Source: Larix kaempferi (taxonomy: Eukaryota > Streptophyta > Pinopsida > Pinales > Pinaceae). Taken from it: a stretch of DNA of 64,000 nucleotides. Location: NCBI GenBank assembly GCA_027924585.1, contig BSBM01000372.1, positions 11,831,501 through 11,895,500 on the forward strand. The letters are read 5' to 3'. The notes beneath the pieces are model-generated. The model was not told where the DNA came from, made no database searches, and saw nothing but the letters and a program-made list of their open reading frames with translations. The position numbers and the translations under genes are program-made. How positions within the stretch are numbered: the stretch's first letter is position 1; every line of letters begins with the position of its first letter. This document shows positions 1 through 9,400 of this stretch, in pieces.

Positions 1-300
1 AACATCAACCACATAAAATCTATAAAAAAAAGTGTAATTACCTATGGTGATTTGCAGCTTTGGAACCCATGTTTTGCACTCCATAGTGTTGTGACCTGGA
101 ATGATGACTATGAAGCCATCGAATGGTTCAGTAGGTATCTTTCTTCTCTCTACCATGTCTGCATCAATAAATTTATGTGTGGCTTCTCCATCTACCAATA
201 CTGAGGCCCTTTGTCCTAGTACCACTCCCTTGCACTGAGTGGTGTGGTAACGAGGCACTACTGAAAGTACTGTCATCCTTGCTTTGTCAGGTGAAGGATG
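1..300 (-). pseudogene. Gypsy aspartic protease fragment with altered active site
   Basis: The frame reads toward base 1 and begins after the zinc-knuckle frame, shifted against it. It contains VLVDGEATHKFID, which aligns with the VLIDSGATHNFI active-site block of plant gypsy retropepsins. The aspartate (codon 190-192) is kept but the S/T-G pair after it has become G-E, so catalytic activity is unlikely. It is followed by the family-like run FDGFIVIIPGHNTMEC. The domain continues off the left edge. Retropepsins cut the gag-pol polyprotein in the virus-like particle; this copy looks dead. Confidence 0.75.
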
Positions 301-530
301 ATTTTCTTCTTGTTCCCTTCTTCTGTTGTATCATACCCCTCTTCCTGATCTGAAATATGGCATTCCTCCTCCATACCCCCTTCATACTCATCATTACTAG
401 AAAATACTTCAATGTATTGTGCTTTTCCCTTAGTGCATTTATGCCTCGGTGCCCATGGTTGAAAGCATGTGTAACACAATTTTTTTCTTCTAATTTCTTC
501 CCTATTTAGTCCCTCTTTCTTATTCTTTTA
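273..530 (-). pseudogene. Gag zinc knuckle (nucleocapsid) segment
   Basis: The segment contains CYTCFQPWAPRHKC, the C-x2-C-x7-H-x-C knuckle typical of plant gypsy gags (compare the CFKCGxKWGPGHKC pattern), preceded by LNREEIRRKK. It binds genomic RNA during packaging in related elements. It lies in the same reading frame as the gag core to its right and is separated from it by a single in-frame TAA at 528-530. An acidic tail (EEECHISDQEEGYD) links it to the protease, which is in another frame. Confidence 0.78.
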
Positions 531-1250
531 AAATGTATCTCTTTTCCAAGGCTTCTTTTCAATTGCATCTCTTTTCCAAGGCTTCTTTTCAAATCTGAAG
601 TTAGGCTTGGGGGGGAACCTTGTTCTAGGAAGTACATTTTGGAGATCTCTAGTCAAGCTCATAGCATCCTTTAATGTAGTTGGTTTGCGGGATTTAACTA
701 AAAAATTTAAGGGTTCATCCAAACCTTCAGTGAACATAAATACTAACCTTCCCATAGATACATCAGCCACCTTGACTGATAATTTTTGAAATTCCATCAT
801 ATAATCAGCAGGGGTTCCCACTTGCTTCAATTGGGCTAGTTCTTTGAAAGGTAATTCTGGGTCCTTTTGCTCAAATCTCTCTAATACCCTGTCAACAAAT
901 TCTCCATAGGTAGTAACTTGATCATGTCCCAAATTTTTCATACCATGGAACCACCATTCATTGGCATCTCCTTCTAGATGCAAAATAGTCATTTTTAAGG
1001 CATCCTCTTCCACCATTGGATTCAGCTGAAAATACAGATCTAGTTTTTGCACCCAAGTGTTAGCAGAACTCTGAGAGGAACCATCAAAAGTGGGAAGTGG
1101 CATTTTACCAATTGCACAATTTAATTCTTTTTTCTGGAATAGAGCCCTATTATCTTCCTTGTTTTTGAGTTTGTTTGAAACAGTAAAGTATTGTTCAAAT
1201 GGTAGAGTCCTTCTACAATCTTCACTCATTTTTTCCCATTCTACCACCAT
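528..1250 (-). pseudogene. Retrotransposon gag core (capsid) domain
   Basis: About 240 residues match the retrotransposon gag domain pattern. A WVQKLDLYF start is followed by LHLEGDANEWWFHGM, then FVDRVLERFEQKDPE, then LAQLKQVGTPADYMMEFQKL and a C-terminal LKDAMSLTRDLQN. These blocks form the capsid shell of Ty3/gypsy particles. The tail holds a short KKPWKRD repeat just before the TAA at 528. The frame continues upstream past a TAA near 1278 and a TGA at 1428-1430 into the N-terminal segment, so this is one decayed gag and not several genes. Confidence 0.85.
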
Positions 1251-1673
1251 TGCATTAATATCAAATTGGGTGTTAGGTTCTTATTTGGGAACAATAAATT
1301 TAGGTGTAGTAGGCCTTGGTGTGCTCTGAAATTCATTAGGTCTATTATGGGGTCATGTGCTTGAGAAAATATGCTCACTCATTGTCTTCTTTTCTTCTGA
1401 ATGTGAACTATTGCTGCCTCCTATTACTCATTTGCTTCCAAGTTGGCTAGCCAACAATTTGAATCCTTTCATCATCTGTTTGTTCATGTTTTCAAATAAT
1501 GGTTTCAATAGATTAGTAAATTCCTCCTTCTCTTCTAAATTTGTTTCCTTCTCATCCCTAGCCATGGTTTCAACAAAATGCACTTCTTCTCCTACTTCTT
1601 CCTCTTCAACAAAAACACCTTCAATTTCAGGTTCTAAGGGTGGTGGATTATTTCTTTGACTCCTTGTATTCAT
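1251..1673 (-). pseudogene. Gag N-terminal segment, with in-frame stops
   Basis: An ATG at 1673 opens a frame beginning MNTRSQRNNPPPLEPEIEG, followed by a strongly acidic run and KPLFENMNKQMMKGFKLLA. Plant gypsy gags often start with MNTRS-like peptides and an acidic or coiled N-terminus. The start lies about 30 nt inside the PBS, as expected. TGA at 1428-1430 and TAA near 1278 interrupt the frame before the capsid domain, with no shift of frame between the parts. Confidence 0.7.
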
Positions 1674-1706
1674 GAATGGTTAAAAAAATCAGGTGCCAAG
1701 ACCATT

Positions 1707-1717
1707 CTCTGATACCA
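1707..1717 (-). other. Primer binding site (initiator Met tRNA)
   Basis: On the minus strand the sequence is TGGTATCAGAG, complementary to the 3' end of plant initiator-Met tRNA, the usual primer of gypsy and copia reverse transcription. It lies two bases inside the LTR edge at 1720 and fixes both that edge and the orientation. Confidence 0.85.
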
Positions 1718-1719
1718 CT

Positions 1720-3485
1720 TGTAATGTCCCTTTTTTGAATTTTATTAAAATAGTAAAAATTTCACTTTTCCACCAATTCGACCCTTAACTAGTTTTGGTC
1801 TCTAGGTCTCCCAATGGCTCCAAATGCTCCCAATTGTTTTAAGGAGGTATATTAATGCTATTAGGACTTTATTATTAGGTTCATGGATGCTTTAGGACCT
1901 TCAAAATACTTCTTCAAACCTCCTCAAGATTCTGGTCAAGTTAGGAATTTTTACTAGCAATTTGGGGTTCAATTCCCCATGGGTAAGTGCTGAAGATGGC
2001 TATCCAAAAGCTATTAAACCCTCTCTAATTTCTGAAAATAGGTAGAGGAAATATAAGGGAAACTTTTAAGGTCTCATATGCATCACCATTCATTTTATTA
2101 AGCCTTCTACAACCCTCTCCAATCAAATACAAAATACTAGTTTCGACCTTGCGGGAAATGATAAGCAATCTTCTCCAAATGCTATGAAATTGCAAAATTT
2201 GACTCCAAAATATTATACACTGAACATAAAACTTGTATGACACATAATTAACATTCCGTACATCATAAATGAATCATTTTTTAACTTATCCATTCGAATT
2301 TATCAACATTTCATTGGCATACATCAACCTAGTGGGGAAAATGGCACCATTTGTTCATTAATGATCAGATTTACATCATTTCACTTGAATTCTCGGCTTT
2401 ATACAGTACTTAATGTGAATAACAGATAATTTACATCATATGAAAAAATAAATGTGGCATTATAAGCTCCCCAAAAGAGAACAATAGCTCACCCAATGCG
2501 CCTCTCCTCAAGGATCATGAATATGCCAAGAAAACTGGAAATGGTTGGAGGAATGAGCTGAACTAAGATTTACCATGAGATTCCATGTAGCTTACACCTG
2601 CAAACAAATACTCCATTTAATCTTTCATGAAATTTATGAATGGCCTTTCCCACTACCAACTAGGATGGGAATCTTTCACCCTCGAAATTGGCTAAGGCAA
2701 GTAGAGAAGCACTCCACTAGCTCTCTTCACAAATGCAAATTCTGAAAATGACCAAAATCCTCTCTCTTACTTCATCCTTGTATTTTTTAAACATATTTAG
2801 TCTTCTAAGGTTCCAATTCCATCCATAGAATCCAAGCCAATTCGAATTAGGGAGTGATCCAAGTTGTGCCACATGTCTTCCACTTCCTAGCCTTCAACCT
2901 TCCACCAATTCGTGTAGGAATCTCTTGGCATTCTCTAACTCCCATGAGCGCTCACTTAGATGATATTTTTAGGTCTGACACGTCATATTGGTCATATGTC
3001 AACCATCAGGTCTGCAATTTTTCATATATGTCATAGCATCTTCATCATTGTTGTCATAGATGTTAGGGAATCTAGCCCAAGTGTCCAAGAACCTCTCATT
3101 TGACTCTTCCTCTTCCATGTGAGTTACACGTCCATACCAATTTGACCTATTATTCATATTTCCAAGTGTATGAGCCTTCCAACTCATTCCAATAACATTA
3201 TGCTTCCCATGGATTCGAAATTACAAGAGGAGGATTCCATGTGTCATATAAATTCTAGCTTGTGTGGGTCCCACATCCTCCATGTGTCTTCATGATCAAT
3301 TGCCACTTTGATTTTCCCTTGTATTTTTTTATTTAGCTCCTTTATTAAATATTTATGCTACTCTAATGTCCAAACATTCTTGATTAGCCCCCTTATTCCA
3401 AATCCCAATGTCTCCATCCAACCTAGGGAACTAATAGGATTGGTGGAATTTTCCTAATGAATTTATTTGAATGGGAACATTACAA
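1720..3485 (-). repeat. 5' LTR of the left gypsy element
   Basis: On the plus strand the block opens TGTAATGTCCC and closes GGGAACATTACA, near-perfect inverted ends with the canonical TG...CA. The left edge abuts the PBS. The length of about 1766 bp is long but normal for gymnosperm gypsy elements. The right edge is inferred from the inverted end motif alone, because the partner LTR is outside the window. No coding capacity is seen in it. Confidence 0.72.
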
Positions 3486-3496
3486 TGTGTGTGTGT

Positions 3497-3528
<32 letters not shown>

Positions 3529-3545
3529 CTGTGTGTGTGTGTGTT
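3486..3545. repeat. (GT)n/(AC)n/(AT)n microsatellite with dyad symmetry
   Basis: A GT run passes into an AC run, then AT, then GT again, so the two GT arms can pair with the central AC run. It starts directly at the inferred LTR edge. A second AT-rich run (TATATATG units) lies at about 3638-3664. Confidence 0.9.
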
Positions 3546-5474
3546 TGGTATCTATATTTATGTTGAAATATGGTATCTCTCTTTTTATTTCTCTATAGTG
3601 GTTTTTACATGAGGTGTATATATCAAATCTCTTGCTTCCATATATATATGTATATATATATATGGCTAACATATAGCATTATTATTAATGTTTGTTAAAA
3701 TTATTATACTTTTTTTAAGCCAAGATATGATGACATAAGCATTACTCACATATGTACATGATATCATATCTATGAAACTAAGTTGTATATCTAATGCCTT
3801 TCAATGCAACAAGGATCTTATTGAAATAAAGCCTCTGACCTTTACCTATCTAGTACTTTCATATTTTCCTTTTTCAAAGAATTCAACAACTTACTAATGC
3901 ACTACTTCTTGTATCAATAAATATTGCTCATGTCTTCCTCAAATAAATAATACTTACATTTCATTTGGTCATTCCCTTTATGTCTTTAAAGGTGGGATCT
4001 TCCTGCAATTGTCATATTTGAAGTCAATTCATATACAATTTATTGTATTTTATCCCCAACAAAAGATCATATTTAATATATCTGTCTATCTTTTGAAGAC
4101 TTGTTTTTGTGTCCCCTTTCGGTTGTGATATATTCATCTTGAATTTTCTCTTACTCTACAACTCTAACAAACAACAAATTAAAATTTTTCCCAGTCATAG
4201 TTAAGTTGAACAATAATTCATTTCCGTTTGGTATAGTGTTGAATACTTCATCATGATGAGGATGGACAATGAACCTCATCATGTTCTATATTCTCCTTTT
4301 ACTAACATTTGGTCTCTCCTCCCCCATTTTATGAAGCCCCCAACTTCCAAGTTTGCAACACTTGCTCAAGTATGCCTTTCATGAGTTTATGTATTTAGAT
4401 CTTGTATAGTGTTTGACATGATATCTTGTTCGTTTAGATATCTATTTATTGCATCCATATCCTTCATAGCTATAAATTGTTACCCCCATTCATGAATGAT
4501 ATCTTCTTATAAATTTTAGAGGGTAAATCATATGCCCCCATTGGGACCATAGGATTTAATTTGACTCGATAGGAATATGAAGTCACAAAAAAATAAAGTC
4601 TATCATTGTATTGCTCTATCGAAGTCGAAGGAATCCTTGGTCACAGTCCAATTACTTTCTTCATTTTTAGAAACTCAATATTGAATAGTATGCCATGTGC
4701 TTTACAGAGACTCTCTTTAGTGAGAATGTTGTACTCTTGCAAGAGTTAATAGAAGAATTTGTAGGTGACAACCATTTGGCTTGTGAGCATTGTTAATACA
4801 ACATTTCAAACATAATTAGTAGAGTCCCATTATTGAATGGTTTATCCTTCTCAAAAGAATTTAGGTGTCAATTATTTAAGAAATATGTTTCAAAGTGTTT
4901 ATGCAAGTTCAATCTTTCTCCTTTTACACCTATTTATGTTGTACAAAATTTTCCTGCAGTTGTGTTTTCCTTGAGACATTTATGTAATAGTTTGCTTGAG
5001 TTTAGTTTTTCTCTAAATTGAGAAACATGGTCAGATATGGATCCAATGGTGATACCTCTATTATTTCGATAAGTTCCCAAGAAACTCTTAATAACCTCCA
5101 GTGTTACATGTGACACATGCAATATTTCTAAAATGTTCTCACTCTCTATAGGAAGCTCTATAAGTTCATGAATTGAATATACATCTATCAAAATGACTTA
5201 ATTTAAGCAGATCACTTTGTTATCCACTCAATTATGCAAAAAACCAATGCAATTGGTTTTCTTGTTGAACTAGGGAATCTACAATAGATCAATGATACCC
5301 ATCTTGATCAAAGGAAAGCACTGATGTTAAAGGTTTCTTTGAACTTTTTTTCTCCTTTCATTAACATCTTTAATAGGTTCAAAATAAGGTAAACAATGAA
5401 CTCAATATCCCAATGATTAGAATTTAATGAAGTGCAATTTTATATGTTATACATTGTTGACGAGTCAAAATGAC
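3546..5474. other. Intergenic, no gene recognised
   Basis: AT-rich sequence with stops in all frames. Only short open stretches of at most about 85 codons occur, without recognisable domains, start context or codon bias. Apart from the AT-rich run near 3638-3664 no terminal repeats or tandem arrays were seen. It may be old, unrecognisable transposon DNA. Confidence 0.6.
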
Positions 5475-7497
5475 TGGCATGTCCCCAATTTTGGCTAATC
5501 CAGTGACGATGGGTAAAAGGGGACAAAATAACCCCTAGGTAAATAATTTCATTTCATAATGTATGCATAGGATTAAATTTATCCAGAGTCAAGTGAAGGA
5601 ATTATTTTTATTAATTTTAATTAATTAAATTCCTAAATAATGGAGAAAGTGGGCCAAGAGGGAGCCCTCATGAGGATAAGGTTTCCAAAATGGAACTGGA
5701 GACAAGAAAATAGCAAAAGAGGAAAAGCAGAGAAGGTGTAAGAATATGCCAAAATCAGAAAAATGGAAACAACCAGGAAAATCTAAGGAGGGTGCAGTTT
5801 CTAAAGGAGAGCTCAAGTTACAAATTGGAAATAACTAGAAAATCAAAAGGAGGGCACAGTTTCCAAAAGGGAGGACAGTTTACAAATCATACAACTTTTA
5901 AAAAGTAGGAAACATGCGGAGACAAAGGGGGGCACAGTTTCTAAAGGAGAGAAAAGCTTGAAGGAAAAAACAAGGAAAGTCTACTCATTCAGTGGCCCAC
6001 ATGGAAGGTTTCTCACAGGTCACCAAGTAGGTCAAATTGATCAGCATGTCACCATGACTACTTTAAAATAATCCAAGCAAATCCTATTCACATATTTTTT
6101 CAAATTGATTTTATGTGTGAGCATTCTATGCTTCTAAGGCAAGGTGATGCGCCCTAGCCAATCAATGGGATATGAGCGCCATTCATTCTATTCTACTTCT
6201 CTTTCTCTAATATTCTCTCAGCATTTGCAGCCATGGAGATTTGATTTGCAGGTCCATATACTCCTATACTAAGAAGAATCCAAGCTCTTAGGGAGTTATC
6301 ATCATATAGGGTCCATTGGAGATATTCTTGGAAGACCCCATCAGAAGGAAGTGCTCCATTTCAGTGGAGGAATCCAATTCAGCTCAGAAGAATCAGTGCA
6401 CCCATATATACAGTAATAGATTCTCTACTGATCCCTATCAGTCCAACATTGAAGATCCATAATCTTTGTTTGAGTGTGCATCAGTCAGAGTATCATTGGA
6501 AGGAGTATTGGGGGTTTTCACTAGAGAGATGCACTTAATTTCAGTGGAGGATTCCAGTGCATCCCAAGACACTCAATGCACACTTCATCAGCATCCAATA
6601 CCTCTGATATCAATCACCTATCATTTCCATATCATCCTTCCATCTCCTTCTACTCATTTCATGCCTATTTGCTCAATAATGTAAGATTTGTAGCATTGGA
6701 GATGCATTGATGGTCTAAATGATTAAATCTATTATTTCACTATTCAAGACCAATTATTTAGACCTGTTTCTGTTCCATATGATGTATTAGAACCACCATT
6801 CCAGAACTTATAATTGTAAGCCTCTGAGGCATTTTGGAACCATTAATTGGAAGACTAGCTCTTTGAGCACAAATAAATTACTAGTTTTGCCATTTTGGCC
6901 AGTAAAATTTATATACAACCCTATTTTCTGTTATGTTGAATGTAAGTGGTTCTTGAGACATTAATTAAGCACCACAAACCCTGTCCTCATAATTTGGATC
7001 CATGTGAGCCAGTTTTGGAGAGTTTGGAAATCTACTAGGTGAGCAATCCTACTTAGCATCCTTGACCAATTTTGCTCCCAAATCACTCTATAGCCTCTGA
7101 AATCCAAAAAAACACTTATCTATTATCTATTACAGAGTTTGATACCTGAAATAACCTTTGTTCACATCCAGTATAAAATCCCAAGTCTAGTATGCATTTG
7201 CTGGAAGGCCCAAAAAGCATCGAAGTAGACATCAGATTCATCTAATTGTTGAAAAGTAAAAGGCTCCAGTGCTCTGTGCATAGGACTTAGTGATTGCCTC
7301 TTTTTTATATTGCTTCTGCACATTTCTCATACAAAAACCAGAACCTAAATTCATTCCCATCATCCTTGACCAATGAATCAACATTCAACATTATCACCCT
7401 GCACACTATAAAATTGTTAAAAATTTACTAGTTAAAATTCTCATAAATTGGGAGTTTTGAGTTGATATTCTAGCCTATTCTTGGATGGGATATTACA
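5475..7497 (+). repeat. 5' LTR of the LARD-like element
   Basis: It opens TGGCATGTCCCC (the 3' copy has TGTCATGTCCCC) and ends GGGATATTACA. It matches 11805-13833 along its whole 2.02 kb with scattered substitutions and small indels, which points to an old insertion. The right edge abuts the PBS. Confidence 0.9.
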
Positions 7498-7498
7498 G

Positions 7499-7510
7499 TG
7501 GTATCATAGC
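7499..7510 (+). other. Primer binding site, degenerate iMet type
   Basis: TGGTATCATAGC follows the LTR by one base. It matches the initiator-Met tRNA PBS (TGGTATCAGAGC) except for one base. Confidence 0.8.
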
Positions 7511-7608
7511 ACTTTCCTCCACCCCTTTGGAAATAAATAAGCTCCTTTATTGAATAATATTGTATATCTAATTCTTCGAAAGTTGCAGTATGAGGCTCCT
7601 ACCAATAA

Positions 7609-8634
7609 TTGAAGTTTGATTGTGAGCCAGAGGAAGAAGAAGAGTTGTCCTCTGTGGGAGATTATTGTTTGCGAAGGTTTGAAGATCATTACCTTGATTA
7701 TCATGCGTTTGAAGGGGACATAGGATCTGATATAACTGTGTCTAAATGGGATAATGGAAAAATGTCATGTGGTGAGAATCTGAAGGGATCATTCCAGTAT
7801 ATCATGGAATACTATGCCTTAAAGAAAGAGATCTAGGATCTCTTGTCTTTTCGAGATTACTGTGAACTTGAGGTAGATAGGATGATAAAATACAAGAGGG
7901 TAGATTCCCTCACTATTGATAATATGTGCCAATAAATGAAGTATATGTTGCAGCAGAGAGAAGAATCAAATAGCTCTTCCAATCTATGCCCTAAGACATC
8001 AGTTCATGAAGGAGAAAATTCTAGTCATAGGTATGATAAGAAATCTGATTTTTCGTCACAGCCATCATACCATGAGGAAGATCCTACAAATATAAATCAG
8101 CCTATTTTCAGCAGCCATAAGTTTGATGAATTACCAAATTGTTCATCGGAAGAAGATGAAGAAGGTACATGCACAACTGAAGATCCAACAGTCCAACATC
8201 TGGTTGTTGGCATTGTGGAAGGTGAAATCACTCCCAGTGTCTTTGTGGGTGATCCCAAAATAATTACAACGTATGATGGTATTTTCAATAGTGGTAAGAC
8301 ATCTTTTGGATCTGATCGAAAGGATGAACATGAATTAGATTTACAGTCACCCCTTGAGTTTCATCAAGAAGCAGAAAATAAGCACACCTCAATGGGGTGT
8401 GAATCAAAAAAATTGGTGGAAGGACAAACCACTATAATCCCACCACTTAAGGAGGAGAACATAGCACATGGTGAATTCTTCAATTCTGATTTTTATGTGC
8501 CTCTGTGTCAATTTGATGTGGCAGCCACTTCTAGTGGGAAGATTGGCTTGGTTGAGCCCTCAAGTGTGGGGGTTCATGAATTGGAGCAGGCTAAAATTTT
8601 GAGAGAAGGTTTTTCTGGTGCCAGAGATGAATGA
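7609..8634 (+). pseudogene. Unknown acidic protein, N-terminal part of the long LARD ORF
   Basis: One reading frame runs from about 7609 to the TGA at 8632-8634, interrupted only by TAG at 7834-7836 and TAA at 7933-7935. It is rich in Glu, Asp and Ser (for example EPEEEEELSSVGDY and SSEEDEEGTCTTEDPT) and holds no motif I recognise. The first clear ATG after the second stop is at 7936. Near 8630 the coding phase changes, and the shifted frame can be followed across the inserted retrocopy into the next segment. The frame occupies the place of gag, but no zinc knuckle or capsid pattern is present. Function unknown. Confidence 0.6.
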
Positions 8635-8769
8635 GAACCCAATTTGCAGCCTAATTTATGTTGTTTTTTTTTTTACATAAACGGCTAGGTTTTGTATTAA
8701 AAAACGGTGACAGAGTCACCAGCAGAATTACATCTCCATAACTGTAAACTCCCTATCAGTCTTATGGTC

Positions 8770-8865
8770 CTTAAATACAGATGCCTGTGTATTAACAAAA
8801 ACAGGACTTTCATGTTCCTTAACTACAGATGCCTGTGTATTAACAAAAACAGGACTTTCAGGAAA
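8770..8865 (-). repeat. 48-bp tandem duplication in the retrocopy 3' UTR
   Basis: The unit around ACAGATGCCTGTGTATTAAC occurs twice with a 48-bp period and almost no divergence, so it is probably younger than the insertion or was inherited from the source transcript. Confidence 0.85.
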
Positions 8866-8904
8866 ATAAAAAACAGAAAAGCAAAAGAGTCAGAGGATAG
8901 CAGC

Positions 8905-9208
8905 TTATTTCTTGCCGATTTCTGGATTACCGTCTGTCCGCAGCCTCGCTATAGCGTCTTCCATCTTGTCCAGTCTAGTGTTCATGCTTTCAATGGCTGC
9001 TGCAACCCTCGTCTCCAGAGATTCCAAAGCTGCTTCAACCTCTGCACGCGTACTTCCTATCTCCTCGTCCATTCTGTCCAGCCTGCAGATCCATTTGCCT
9101 CATAAATTCACCGTGTCGTCTTACTCGCCTGCGAAGAACCCTGATGTCGGCTTCCAGTTCCAGGAGCGGGTCTGGGGATGACGCAGCAGAGTCTCCAGAG
9201 TAAGCCAT
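8905..9208 (-). pseudogene. Small coiled-coil protein, processed pseudogene
   Basis: Inside the retrocopy, minus-strand codons from an ATG at 9206-9208 read MAYSGDSAASSPDPLLELEA and then a charged run with RRRVRRHG. A one-base frameshift near 9075 leads into a second frame. That frame ends at the TAA at 8905-8907 with heptad-like LESLETRVAAAIESM and MNTRLDKMEDAIARL. Together they make about 100 residues of mostly alpha-helical, charged coiled coil. A short 3' UTR with a 48-bp tandem duplication (8770-8865) and the poly(A) follow. I do not recognise the parent gene; LINE ORF1 is another possibility, since ORF1 proteins also have coiled coils. Confidence 0.5.
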
Positions 9209-9400
9209 AATATCGGGCGCACACCAGTTACTCCCCGGGGGATACAGAGGACGGGAGTCGAAGAGCTCCGGATAACCTTGCCACCCAGAAGCGACCGCCT
9301 TCAGCGTGAAATAACCTCTCAAATACAAAGGTGGTCGATTTGAAACATTCTGAATATTGCTGGAGACGTTTCTATGGCCCAAATGGCCTAATTTATGTTG

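Larger units (their letters stand above)
1..3485 (-). mobile_element. Ty3/gypsy LTR retrotransposon, 5' portion (LTR, PBS, gag, protease)
   Basis: Reading right to left, the sequence shows an LTR (1720-3485), a primer binding site, a gag reading frame, a CCHC-type zinc knuckle and the start of a retropepsin-like protease. The element leaves the window at base 1, so RT, RNase H, integrase and the other LTR are not visible. The order LTR-PBS-gag-zinc knuckle-PR and the knuckle form are those of plant Ty3/gypsy elements. Stops and a frameshift show that this copy cannot make a full polyprotein. The family within gypsy cannot be fixed without RT. Confidence 0.88.
8650..9400 (-). mobile_element. 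Retrocopy (processed insertion) with 14-bp target duplications and poly(A)
   Basis: The 14-mer CCTAATTTATGTTG occurs at 8650-8663 and again at 9387-9400. Between them lies a sequence with 11 T at its left end (8664-8674), which is the poly(A) tail of a minus-strand insert. Direct repeats of this length plus poly(A) are the hallmark of LINE-mediated retroposition. Taking the insert out restores the coding phase of the host element's long ORF, apart from one frameshift near 8630. The body (about 723 bp) is much more GC-rich than the host element. Confidence 0.88.

Noticed and set aside
3463-3672. 69-codon minus-strand frame rich in Tyr, Ile, Thr and His
   Set aside because: It is a translation of the GT/AC/AT microsatellites.
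4934-5191. 85-codon minus-strand frame
   Set aside because: No domain, no neighbours, no repeat or promoter support; length expected by chance.
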